Below are positions 55,792-64,000 of a stretch of 64,000 bases of DNA, piece after piece. Every line of letters begins with the position of its first letter. Positions within the stretch are counted from its first letter, which is position 1. The position numbers and the translations under genes are program-made. The notes beneath the pieces were generated by a model. The model was not told where the DNA came from. It saw only the letters and a list, made by a program, of their open reading frames with translations, and searched no databases. Source of the stretch: Sodalis glossinidius str. 'morsitans' (GTDB lineage: Bacteria; Pseudomonadota; Gammaproteobacteria; Enterobacterales; Enterobacteriaceae); assembly GCF_000010085.1 (NCBI RefSeq), contig NC_007712.1, positions 1,116,001-1,180,000 on the forward strand, given 5' to 3'.

Positions 55792-56592
55792 TCATTGCTG
55801 CAGCAGTCCCGGTAGGTTATCAGCGCCGTAGAGATGCAAGGCGCCGACCGCCACCACGTAAGCGCCAGGCGGCAGCTGTTGCAGCGTGGATTTCCAGCGA
55901 TGATTACGGTCGGTCATCAAATAGCGGTAGAGATCCTGACTGAAGGTTGCGGGAAACGCCTGGCGCACGTCCACCGGCCGGCTTTCTAGCCACCAGCCGA
56001 TCATGACCTGCAGCAGCCGCGCATTGGTGTGCCAGTGCGTCAGCGTGTCCTCCAGCAGCGCCGCGCCTTGATCCGGCAATTTGCGCAGCAGCCCCAGCTG
56101 TTCCTCCGGTCCCTCCAATTCGATAATCGGTTGATCATTGGCGCGTGCAGCCTGGATTAACTGATAATCGATACCGTAATCGGCGCGCAGGCCCAACCGC
56201 TCCGCCTGACGGGATTGCAGTAGTAAGGCGATATGCCAGGCGGGCAAGGCGTCAAGCGCCGCGAGATCCAAATGGTATTCTTCGCTCAACTGATGCACGT
56301 GATCATAATGCGATGCGCTAAGCCGGTCCGCCAACGGCGTTTGTGTCTCGCCGGCGTTTGTCAGAGGCGGGCTGACGGTGATGTCCGCCTCCACGATCAG
56401 CGCCTGAGCCTGCTCGAGTCGCTCCAGCAGACGCGCGGGCAGGGGGGCCATCGCCGATGTTCCCATATGGATGCTGCCCACCAAATGAAATTGTCGCCCC
56501 GATGCCAGGCTGACATCCATGCCCGGCCAGGGAAACGTCGCCGGCGTTAACGCGCCCAACAGACTCGCCAGGCGCCGTAATACATTTCTCAT
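55792..56592 (-). CDS. ybaP: TraB/GumN family protein YbaP
   Basis: YbaP belongs to the TraB/GumN family, a putative metalloprotease-like fold; its cellular role is unknown. The 266-residue protein (E. coli 264) has the two family GxxH-type motifs: FHLVGSIHMGTSAMAPLP near the N-terminus and VVAVGALHLYGADNLPGLL at the C-terminus. Between them lie GLRADYGIDYQLIQAARAND, IELEGPEEQL and LTHWHTNARLLQ. Downstream of copA on the same strand. Intact. Confidence 0.92.
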   Translation of the reverse strand: MRNVLRRLASLLGALTPATFPWPGMDVSLASGRQFHLVGSIHMGTSAMAPLPARLLERLEQAQALIVEADITVSPPLTNAGETQTPLADRLSASHYDHVHQLSEEYHLDLAALDALPAWHIALLLQSRQAERLGLRADYGIDYQLIQAARANDQPIIELEGPEEQLGLLRKLPDQGAALLEDTLTHWHTNARLLQVMIGWWLESRPVDVRQAFPATFSQDLYRYLMTDRNHRWKSTLQQLPPGAYVVAVGALHLYGADNLPGLLQQ

Positions 56593-56651
56593 GCCTATCG
56601 CTCCGGTGCTTTTTCGTTGGCTAAGGGTAGCATGAAGCGACGGGTGGGCGG

Positions 56652-58499
56652 TCAGGAATCTGCCGCCGCCGGCGTTCTCCGCGGGTCGATGCGGGCGTAT
56701 GACGGCTTGAAGCGGATAAGCCGGTTGGCGTTACTCACCACCGTAATGGAGGAAAGCGCCATCGCCGCGCCCGCCACTACCGGACTGAGGAGGGTACCGG
56801 TAAAAGGAAACAGGATCTCGGCGGCAATAGGAATACCCAGCGCGTTGTAAAAGAACGCACCCAGCAAATTTTGTTTCATATTGCGCAACGTGGTGTTAGA
56901 CAACGCCAACGCATATCGCTGCCGCTGCCCATGGCGATGCCAACTTCCGCCTGCGCCAACATGCCATCGCCAATCATCGCCACCCGATGGCCCTGGCGCT
57001 GTAATGAGACAATGGCGGCCGCTTTTCCGTCGGGCAGGACGCCGGCCATGACCTGATCGATGCCGAGGCGGGCCGCGACAGTCTGGGCGGTGTCGGCGTT
57101 ATCGCCGGTCAACATGACCAGCTGATACCCTGCCGCGCGCAGACGCTCAAGCGCTTCGCCGCTGTCGCTGCGTAACGGGTCATGCACCGCGAACAGCGCC
57201 GCCAGTTGACCGTCCACGGCCAGCAATACCGGCGTGGCGCCCTGTAGCGTCCAATAGCGCAGCCGTCCTGCGCCCGCCCGGTGTGTCCACACCCTGCTGC
57301 GTCAGCAACGCGTCGTTGCCGAGTAAAACCTGCTGTCCTGCCAGACGTGCGCTAACGCCAAGACCGCATAAGGTGCAGAATTGTTCCGGCTGAGGCAGAG
57401 TTTGACCGTTATCGTCTTCCTGCGCGCGGGCGCGAATGGCGTGCGCCAGCGGATGAGCTGAGCCCTGTTCGATAGCCGCGGCGAGCGTGAGCGAGCGCCG
57501 GTTATCCCAGCCGTTAAACGGTTCGATAGCCATTACCCGGGGCCGTCCTTCGGTAAGCGTGCCGGTCTTATCGAACACCAGCGTATCGGTACTGGTCACT
57601 TGCTGCAAAGCGTCGGCGTTGCGAACCAGCACGCCGAATTCCGCGGCGCGGCCGACGCCAGCCGATAATGGACATCGGTGTCGCCAGACCCAGCGCGCAG
57701 GGGCAGGCAATGATGAGCACCGTCGTGGCGATTACCAGCGTGTAGGCAATGCAGGGTTCAGGCCCGAACACAAACCAGATAGCGGCGCTCGCCAGCGCAA
57801 TAGCCACCACTACAGGCACAAATACCGCCGAAATCCGGTCGGCCAACTGGCCGATGGCGGGTTTGCTGCTTTGCGCTTGCCGCACCAGCCGGATGATTCT
57901 GGCCAGCGTGGTTTGATTACCCGTAGCCTGGGCGGTGAACAACACGCTACCGTCCGCCACCACCGTCCCGGCATGGACGCGATCGCCGGCCTGTTTGTGC
58001 CGTGCTGCCGGTTCGCCGGTCAGCATTGACTCATCCAGCCAGACCTCGCCCTGGACGATATCGCCATCTACCGGTACCCGGTCGCCGCTGACCAAGCGCA
58101 GCGTCATACCGGGCACGACGTGCGCCAGCGGCAACAGTTGCTCACTCCATCGATAAGCAAATGCAGGCTCTCATCCGCCGACGACAGCACAGGGGCCTCT
58201 GCCAACGGCGCGTGGGCCTGCGCCGGAAATGTTTTCGCCGCTGCCGGGGGCTCCTGCGCTTCGCTATGGCCCGTCAGCGGCGCAGTTTTGGGGCAGCGGC
58301 CGCCTCGGTTTGGCGCGCCTGATAGCCGGCCTGATGCACCGCCGCGATCAGTTCGCCGGAGGTGGCGTTACCGGTGACGTGGGCGCGATCCAGCGTCACC
58401 TCGGCGGACACCCGGTACCGCTTCCAACGCTCGTTTCACCCGATTGATGCAATGGTTGAAGGTCAAATCCTGCAACGCTAATTCCGTCGTCGTAGACAT
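56652..58499 (-). pseudogene. copA: Copper-exporting P1B ATPase CopA, multiply broken
   Basis: CopA pumps Cu(I) out of the cytoplasm. The start MSTTTELALQDLT has a strong AGGAGG site, but the first metal-binding motif reads FNHC instead of CxxC. The second metal domain and the first four helices are deleted. The actuator and core domains survive in pieces in several frames: VSGDRVPVDGDIVQGEVWLDESM, LTGEPAARHK, CPCALGLATPMSII, DKTGTLTEG, TGDNADTAQT and MIGDGMLAQAEVG (INDAP deleted). The last part, LRNMKQNLLGAFFYNALGIP to the end, is again in another frame. At least four frameshifts or deletions. The promoter, by contrast, looks intact. Confidence 0.94.
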
Positions 58500-58988
58500 G
58501 GTTTCCTCCTCAGATAAAAGGGACGGTAGCCGGCTATCACCCGTGCGTTTGCAGCAAGAACATCGTACTACCGGTCATGTTATGACAATCAGCCTAAACC
58601 TTCCTGTCGGGCGAAGGTCAAGTCTTTAAAGCTAAAAATACATCATTTTGCGCCCGCGAGCGCCCAGCCCCCTGAGGCGGGACGACATCTTCGGCCCCAA
58701 AGGTTTGGGGCGGTGATTTGCGGTATTGACCCGATCCCGTTTCGCAGTGGAGGGAATATAGTCCAACAACCCTGTGGCCATGAAGGTTAAGCGTGATCGT
58801 CTATGCACCAGGACGTTAAGGCCTGCCGGTGCGATAATCCTGTTAATGATTCGTAATCCCCGTGTTGCGCCTGGGTAAAGGTCTTATGACCGTTGAAGGT
58901 GTATTGGCGTTCGTGGTCGGTGTCGCCGCTCAGCATCATCACATCGCGTCATCATTACTCAAATATAAAGGTTGATAAGGAATTCGTT
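58500..58988. other. Region between copA and the effector-like gene
   Basis: The first 120 bases are the copA promoter. E. coli cueR, ybaS and ybaT are absent. The remaining 370 bases hold no gene I recognise. Short open stretches look protein-like, for example on the minus strand at 58787-58942 (reads MLSGDTDHERQYTFNGHK and then TFTQAQHGDYESLTG), but are too short to classify. The last 50 bases before 58989 are AT-rich and would hold the promoter of the next gene. Confidence 0.45.
58591..58621 (-). promoter_or_regulatory. CueR-type promoter of copA
   Basis: On the minus strand TTGACC (-35) and TAGGCT (-10) are separated by 19 bases, the long spacer typical of MerR-family promoters. The spacer region contains the palindrome ACCTTCG-N7-GGAAGGT, one base from the CueR consensus ACCTTCC-N7-GGAAGGT. 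The cueR gene itself is not in the window. Confidence 0.85.
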
Positions 58989-59992
58989 ATGTCATTATCA
59001 CTCAAGGTCGATATTGGTCAGCATTCGTTGGCCATTAATCCCTCCCGTATTGGCCGCCTGCTCAGCCCGGATAAAGACTATGCCACACACCTGGGAATTT
59101 GGGATCGTATTAAAAATTTTTTCCGTCCATATAATAAATCGGACGCCCTTGACTGCCTTTATCGCTTGATTCACAGCGATAACTTGCCGGAACCCCGGGC
59201 GGTGAAGGCAAATCCACTTCGCTTCACACCGCGCTAAATGCATTTACCAATCTTAAAGCCTTAGCGAAGGCGGAAGACAAGGCATTATTTCGCGTCCAGG
59301 AAAACCATTATCGCGGCGTCGATTTTTATATTGGCGATATTTGCGTCAAAACGCTGGATTATATTGACTCGGATAGCTCGCCGGTTTCTGCCTTGGCGGT
59401 TTATTATCTGCAGCAAGTCGTGCAGCATCCGGAAGTGAAACAGAGCATCAGCCGTTCGGTGCGTGAGCAATTGGCGAAAGATATCCAAACGGCGATCGGG
59501 GAAATGGCGCCGCATCGGTTGTTAATCGATATGTGGCGGTTGAGCGGTGAAAGCATCATCGATGGCCGGCCAGTATTTGATGGCGTCAGCCGTATGATGG
59601 AGGAAGACATTACCGACGCCACCCACGGGCTTTATCAAAAACTGACGCCGCAGCAACGGGCAGCGCTGGTTGAGGTGGGCAGTCAAAGCGGTTTTGCCGA
59701 TGTCCATCAAGGAATGGCGTCTTTTCCCAATGACTTTAATGAGAATTTTGTCCTGGGGGGGGATTTCCAACGCCGTGGAACTGTTCTATCAGCCGGAAAA
59801 CGCTGTCTGACGGTGCGCCAGACGACGCGCCGTCTGATGAGCGAAGAGGCGCATCTTGAATTCAATATTAACGGTCCCAAGCGGGACATCTATCCGCACT
59901 TTCAGATGGCGGTGACGTTGACTATCCCGCCTGATGGTCAGGTTAAGTGCGTCGATTTTCACGCCAGTGCGCATGTTGAGGCGGCGCGCTAA
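58989..59992 (+). pseudogene. Type III secreted effector-like gene (WEK(I/M)xxFF family N-terminus), frameshifted
   Basis: The start MSLSLKVDIGQHSLAINPSR has an AAGGA site. Residues 37-44 read WDRIKNFF, followed by KSDALDCLYRLIHSDNLPEP. This is the arrangement of the conserved N-terminal translocation domain of Salmonella SPI-2 effectors (SspH2, SseI, SseJ, SifA: W-E-K-I/M-x-x-F-F, then an ALEC-type helix). One base is missing between 59183 and 59236; the next frame continues LHTALNAFTNLKALAKAEDK and FRVQENHYRGVDFYIGDI, equivalent to the second half of that domain. About 220 further residues (YYLQQVVQHPEVKQSISRSV ... CVDFHASAHVEAAR) are not recognised. A run of eight G at 59755-59762 marks a possible second shift. 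Non-functional as read; horizontally acquired by inference. Confidence 0.7.
59755..59762 (+). repeat. Homopolymer run of eight G in the effector-like gene
   Basis: The run lies in the C-terminal part. In the running frame it is followed by DFQRRGTVLSAGK; one frame over it is followed by ISNAVELFYQPEN, which looks more protein-like and would rejoin the running frame at LTVRQTTRRL after a compensating one-base change near 59806. Confidence 0.75.
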
Positions 59993-60315
59993 TTCGGCGC
60001 CGACGGCAATGGTTGACCTCTAGGCGAGCTCGGTTCCGCCGCAAGGGCGTTGCAACTGATGGGCAATATGGCAACACAAATTCCGCCGTCCGGTGAGGGG
60101 CGGTGGGGCGGTCGCGAGAACTCGCCTTCTGCTGTATCGGTCAGGACAGAATAGACGAAGGAGTGCCGTGGGTGGGCCCGCCCTTTGCCGACGAGTTGGT
60201 ATCTGCGCATTGCGATGCGCTACACTAGCAAATGCCGGCGCGGGTGCGGTGACCGATACGGGTCCGCTAACAGGAGTTCGCGCGGGCGCAGGCGGACCGC
60301 TCAGGCCTGCTACCG
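59993..60315. other. Gene-free stretch between the effector-like gene and the nfeD remnant
   Basis: These 323 GC-rich bases show no recognisable coding remnant, promoter or terminator. They probably mark the far edge of the acquired island or eroded sequence beside the nfeD/qmcA operon. Confidence 0.4.
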
Positions 60316-60758
60316 CTATTCTGGTAAGGCGCGCCGCACCCGCAGGGTAATCCCCTCAGTGGCGTACACCTCTACCCAGGTCACCGCCGGCAGATCTTCG
60401 CTGGCCTGGATGCGCCAGGTGCTGTCGCCCACGCGCAGGCGGCCGAAACCGTTGCTAAGGGGCTCGGATAGGCGCGTGCGCAGCTCGATGGCTGCTGTCC
60501 GCGCTGATTCAACACCGATACCGGACGCCCGCGATCGCTGGCGCGCAGGCGATACCACCACAGCCAGGCCGAACCGGTAAGCACGGCAAAGGTCGCCCCC
60601 TGCCACTCCCAGCCAATCGGCACCAGCCCTACCAGCAGCGCGGCAATACCGCTCCACAGCAGAAACCCGCTTGCGCCCAGCATTTCCAGCGCCAGCAGCA
60701 GGCCGCCCAGAATCAGCCAGACATTGTGCGGATGTTCCGCTATCGCCATCCACATCAT
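60316..60758 (-). pseudogene. ybbJ: NfeD-like membrane protein YbbJ, frameshifted
   Basis: YbbJ is the NfeD-family partner of the SPFH protein QmcA. The N-terminus is native: HNVWLILGGLLLALEMLGAS, LVGLVPIGWEWQGATF, LNQRGQQ. A one-base shift at about 60500 moves the OB-fold C-terminal domain (ELRTRLSEPLSNGFGRLRVG, WRIQASEDLPAVTWVEV, ATEGITLRVRRALPE) into another frame ending at 60316. In the first frame unrelated residues follow to 60381. The start overlaps the qmcA stop by four bases. Confidence 0.92.
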
Positions 60759-61672
60759 CCCTTGCTCCGACCGGATTTACTCTCATTAATCAGTTCAGCA
60801 ATACCGCCAATGGCGCCCAGGAGGTTACTGGCGTCCAGCGGCATCATAATGACTTTACTGTTGTTGGCGGAGCCGATTTTTTGCAACGCATCGGTGTATT
60901 TTTGCGCCACAAAGTAATTGATCGCCTGGATATTACCGGCGGCGATCGCCTCAGAGACCATCTGCGTGGCCCGTGCTTCCGCTTCGGCGGCGCGCTCCCG
61001 GGCCTCGGCCTGCAAAAACGCCGACTGCCGCTCGCCCTCGGCTTTCAGGATCTGCGACTGTTTCTCCCCCTCCGCGCGCAGGATGGCCGACTGGCGCACC
61101 CCCTCCGCCTCCAGAATATCGGCGCGCTTGGTTCGCTCCGCTTTCATCTGGGCGTTCATCGCCGCAATCATCTCCGCCGGCGGCCGCACATCGCGGATCT
61201 CGACGCGGGTGACTTTAATGCCCCAGGGATTGGTCGCCTCGTCGACGATTTGCAGCAGCCGGACGTTGATACTGTCGCGCTGGGACAGCATTTCGTCCAG
61301 CTCCATGGCGCCAAGCACGGTCCGGATATTGGTCATGGTCAGGTTGAGGATCGCCTGCTCGAGATTGCTGACTTCATACGCGGCGCGCGCGGCATCCACC
61401 ACCTGGATAAAACAGACGGCGTCGATAGTGACGTTGGCGTTATCCTTAGAGATGATTTCCTGGGAGGGGATATCCAGCACCTGTTCCATCATGTTAATTT
61501 TACGGCCGATGCGGTCCATAAACGGCACGACCAGATTCAGACCAGGCTTCAGCGCCTGTGTAAAGCGGCCGAATCGCTCAACCGTCCATTGGTAGCCCTG
61601 CGGCACGATCTTGATACCCGCGGCGACCACGATAAGGGCGAGCACGACCAGAACGGGAATGACTATTAACAT
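60755..61672 (-). CDS. qmcA: SPFH/stomatin-family protein QmcA
   Basis: QmcA is a membrane-anchored SPFH/PHB-domain protein of the stomatin family; in E. coli it is linked to FtsH-related membrane quality control. The 305-residue product equals E. coli: an N-terminal membrane anchor (LIVIPVLVVLALIVVAAGI), IVPQGYQWTVERFGRFTQAL, the SPFH domain with FIQVVDAARAAYEVSNLEQA, WGIKVTRVEIRDVRPP, then a long Ala/Glu-rich coiled coil (KRADILEAEGVRQSAILRAEG). Its operon partner nfeD is broken. Intact. Confidence 0.96.
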   Translation of the reverse strand: MLIVIPVLVVLALIVVAAGIKIVPQGYQWTVERFGRFTQALKPGLNLVVPFMDRIGRKINMMEQVLDIPSQEIISKDNANVTIDAVCFIQVVDAARAAYEVSNLEQAILNLTMTNIRTVLGAMELDEMLSQRDSINVRLLQIVDEATNPWGIKVTRVEIRDVRPPAEMIAAMNAQMKAERTKRADILEAEGVRQSAILRAEGEKQSQILKAEGERQSAFLQAEARERAAEAEARATQMVSEAIAAGNIQAINYFVAQKYTDALQKIGSANNSKVIMMPLDASNLLGAIGGIAELINESKSGRSKG

Positions 61673-61825
61673 AGGTGAAGGCTCCTTTTCATTTCCAGAG
61701 GATAACGCACCGGGCCGCCATCTTGCCCTTTGAGGCGGGCGGGTCGCGTGTCGTAAAAGAGAAGATACAACAAAGCGCGCCAGGTTACAGTGATTCGCGC
61801 AATAAAAGGGACGGGATCATAACGG

Positions 61826-62216
61826 TTACAGGGAGTCGGGCGCGTTTTTTGCGCTTTTGGCCGCCGGTGGCGTGATAAAACCGGCAGAAAAAGGCAGGCG
61901 AATCTGCATCAGTAGCGGCTGCGCGCCCACCTGTTGGCTTAAGGTAATGGCTTTGACCAAATCTTGTTCTATCTGCGGAGGTGGGAAACCGCGCAGACCA
62001 TCATTCCCGCTCAGCTTGATGACCACCCAGCGTGGCTTATGCTGGCGCAGTAGCGCCGGCAGACGTGCTACGCCCTGGGTGGCGGTATCACCGCTGATGC
62101 TGGCGTTGACCACGTTGATGGCGTTATCGTCCTGCTGCCAGCGCCCGTACGCTCACCAGACTCAACAGAATAAGGAAAGGGAAATGCCAGCGGAAAACGT
62201 TCTTGAAGTTCATCAT
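61826..62216 (-). pseudogene. tesA: Thioesterase I/lysophospholipase TesA, broken
   Basis: TesA is a periplasmic SGNH-hydrolase. The signal peptide MMNFKNVFRWHFPFLILLSL ... ALAA is native, starting at 62216. About 40 residues including the GDSL motif with the catalytic serine are deleted, with a frame change near 62125. The next part, VVNASISGDTATQGVARLPA, PRWVVIKLSGNDGLRGF (third SGNH block) and PLLMQIRLP, is readable to about 61880. The C-terminal DxxH catalytic block is gone. Non-functional. As in E. coli, its 5' end overlaps the divergent ybbA. Confidence 0.93.
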
Positions 62217-62750
62217 CTTAGTAAGCACGTCGGTCAGGGGGGTGAACACCATATCTACATCCTTACCGGAGTTGAGCTGGTTGTCAAACCCGCGCAAAAA
62301 ATAGCGCTGATTGGCGAGTCCGGTTCCGGTAAATTGACGCTGCTGGGGATCCTGGCCGGGCTCGACTACGGTAGCGACGGTGCCGTGCATTTGTTGGGGC
62401 ACGATCTGACGGCGTTGAATGAAGAACTCGGCTTCGTTTTTCAGTCGTTCATGCTGGTACCTACCCTGACGGCGCTGGAGAACGTCCATTTGCCGGCGCA
62501 ACTTTCCGGCGGCGAGCAGCAGCGGGTCGCGCTGGCGCGCGCCTTCATCGGCCGGCCGCAAATTCTGTTCGCTGACGAACCGACAGGCAATCTGGACTGC
62601 GCCACCGGCGATCGCATCGCCGACGAGCTGTTCAACCTGAACCGGGATTTCGCCACTACCCTGATTCTGGTAACGCACGACCGGCAACTGGCCGCGTTCT
62701 GTGAACGCCGACTGCGTCTGCAGGACGGCCGGTTGGAGGAAGTAGTATGA
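62184..62750 (+). pseudogene. ybbA: ABC transporter ATP-binding protein YbbA, shortened by in-frame deletions
   Basis: YbbA is the ATPase of the LolD/MacB-like YbbAP transporter. The open frame from MPAENVLEVHHLSKHVGQGG is 188 codons against about 228 in E. coli. Two in-frame deletions are seen: about 9 residues before LGFVFQSFMLVPTLTALE, and about 33 residues where HLPA joins QLSGGEQQRVALARA. Walker A reads GESGSGKLT, with Leu in place of the serine that coordinates magnesium. Walker B (LFADEPTGNLD) and the H-loop (LVTHDRQL) are kept. The frame is open, but the helical domain is damaged and the partner YbbP is broken. An open frame further upstream is not native. Confidence 0.8.
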
Positions 62751-64000
62751 TAGCTCGCTGGTTCTGGCGCGAATGACGAACCCCCTCCATGTTAATCGTT
62801 TGGTTGGCGCTGACGTTGTCGGTAGCCTGCGTGCTGGCGCTGGGAACGCTTAGCGATCGGATGGAAAAAGGGCTAAACCAGCAAAGCCGCGATTTTCTGG
62901 CCGGAGATCGGGTATTGCGCGCGGCCCGGCCGGTAGATGAACGTTGGCTCTCCCAGGCCGCCGCCGACGGACTGACGCTCAGCCGGCAATTGACATTTAT
63001 GACCATGACGTTTGCCGGCGACGCGGCGCAATTGGCCCGGGTCAAGGCCGCCGACGGCAACTACCCGCTGTATGGCGCCTTGATGACCCGACCGGCCAAT
63101 CTGCGCCCGGCAGAGGGAGAGGTGCTGGTGGCGCCGCGGCTGCTGGCGCTGCTGGGGCTGAAAATGGGCGATTCCCTGGAGGTGGGTGACGCGACGCTGC
63201 TGGTGGCGGGCGAAGTGCTGCGCGAACCGGACAGCGGTTTTAACCCGTTTCAAACCGCTCCGGGCATCATCATCAATACCGCCGACGTGAGCAAACCGGC
63301 GCCTTCCAGCCGGGTGGGGCCGGTCACCTGGCGTTATATGTTCGCCGGCGGACCCCAACAGCTCCAACGCTTCGAGGACTGGCTGACGCCGCAGTTAAAA
63401 GCCGATCAGCGCTGGTACAGCAGGGAGGAATCGAGCGGCGCCGTTATCGGTCTGGCGTTCGAGGCGTTGCTGATAAAACTCCTGGAGCCGGTGTTGCCGG
63501 ATAAACTTCCGCCCGCCGGCGTATGGCCCTGGCTGTGGTCGTTAGGGGTCATTGGCCGTGATGGTGGGGTTGCGTCCTTACCGGCAACTGCTCGCCACCC
63601 GTCCGCTGCGCGTATTGCGCCGCGATGCGTTATCGGCCGTCTCACCTTACGGCTGGCGGTCAATTGTTTACTGCGTCAGCCTTGGGCGACGCAGAGTCAA
63701 TTGGCGGCGTTTTCACTGTCGTTTATGTTGCTCGGGCTGCTGTTGGTGATGCGCGGCGACCTGCTGCAGTGCTGGCAACAGCAATTGCCGCCGGAAAGCC
63801 CCAACTATTTTTTGTTGAATATGACCGGAGAACAGGTGGAACCGGTAAAACAGTTTTTGCAGCAGGGCGACGTGGCGCCCGTCTGGTCCAGAGAAGAGGG
63901 CGACTTGGTCAGGATTTTGGCTAAGCGTTTACACTATGGGAACATTATCGCAACAAAAAATAATCAGCAGAGTGACAACCGGGTTGACAGGGCCCGGACC
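62747..64000 (+). pseudogene. ybbP: ABC transporter permease YbbP, broken and cut by the window end
   Basis: YbbP is the MacB/FtsX-type permease partner of YbbA. The ATG overlaps the ybbA stop (ATGA). Codon 10 is TGA where Trp is expected (MIARWFWRE/stop/RTPSMLIVWLALTLS). The frame then continues with good similarity (GTLSDRMEKGLNQQSRDF; QLTFMTMTFAGDAAQLA; EPDSGFNPFQTAP). A transmembrane block is deleted near 63440, and a frameshift at about 63550 moves VGLRPYRQLLATRPLRVL to another frame. The first frame resumes at LRLAVNCLLRQPWATQSQLA and QQQLPPESPNYFLLNM. Similarity fades after about 63885. Non-functional. Confidence 0.9.

Noticed and set aside
61857..62750. 297-codon plus-strand frame as a longer YbbA
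   Set aside because: The part before 62184 is antisense to tesA and has no similarity to YbbA. The native start is at 62184 with its own ribosome site.
1..64000. CRISPR arrays, tRNA genes and complete insertion sequences
   Set aside because: No regularly spaced repeats, no cloverleaf-type sequences with tRNA consensus blocks and no transposase frames or terminal inverted repeats with target duplications were seen.

Overview
The window is a chromosomal segment of an enterobacterium of the Sodalis type, a host-restricted insect symbiont. The gene order follows the Escherichia coli K-12 stretch thiL-pgpA-dxs-ispA-xseB-thiI ... cyoABCDE ... tig-clpP-clpX-lon-hupB-ppiD ... mdlAB-glnK-amtB ... acrAB/acrR ... 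apt-dnaX-ybaB-recR-htpG-adk-hemH ... ybaP-copA ... qmcA ... tesA/ybbA/ybbP almost gene for gene. About a quarter of the recognisable genes are broken by one-base frameshifts, nonsense codons or short deletions, and several E. coli neighbours are missing (tesB, ybaW, cof/ybaO, mscK, gsk, fsr, ushA, cueR). That combination of close synteny, GC-rich coding sequence, many fresh pseudogenes and no visible insertion sequences fits a recently host-restricted symbiont such as Sodalis glossinidius. The genus is inferred from these features, not proven.

Layout. 1-7.4 kb: thiamine, phospholipid and isoprenoid genes (thiL, pgpA, dxs, ispA, xseB, thiI), with a yajO remnant. 6.7-10.5 kb: yajL (altered 3' end), panE, broken yajQ, yajR. 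10.7-15.5 kb: the complete cytochrome bo3 operon cyoABCDE. 16-18 kb: broken ampG, then intact yajG and bolA. 18.9-27.8 kb: the protein quality-control block tig, clpP, clpX, lon, hupB, ppiD, all intact and with recognisable heat-shock promoters. 27.9-37.7 kb: a decaying stretch (ybaV, a cysteine desulfhydrase/synthase-like gene, amtB and ybaY broken) with intact queC, mdlA, mdlB and glnK. 37.9 kb: 4.5S RNA. 38.5-45.4 kb: hha-tomB, the zinc-independent ribosomal protein paralogues (one broken), and the acrAB-acrR efflux module with its operator. 45.4-54.7 kb: ybaM, priC, apt, dnaX, ybaB, recR, htpG, adk, hemH, all intact. 54.7-64 kb: the most eroded part, with a YbaK-YbaL chimeric ORF, ybaP, a shattered copA, a foreign island carrying a broken type III effector-like gene, intact qmcA with a broken nfeD partner, and broken tesA, ybbA and ybbP.

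Functionally, the retained genes cover replication (dnaX, recR, priC), respiration (cyo), proteolysis and folding, cofactor and isoprenoid supply, SRP RNA, and drug efflux with its regulator. The lost genes cover ammonium import, copper export, muropeptide recycling and periplasmic thioesterase functions.

The most noteworthy item is the island at about 58.6-60.3 kb. It carries a frameshifted gene whose N-terminus has the W-x-x-I-x-x-F-F translocation signature of Salmonella SPI-2 effectors (SspH2/SifA/SseJ family). The second is an open, in-frame fusion of the Cys-tRNA(Pro) deacylase YbaK to part of the antiporter YbaL. I found no CRISPR array, no tRNA gene and no complete mobile element.
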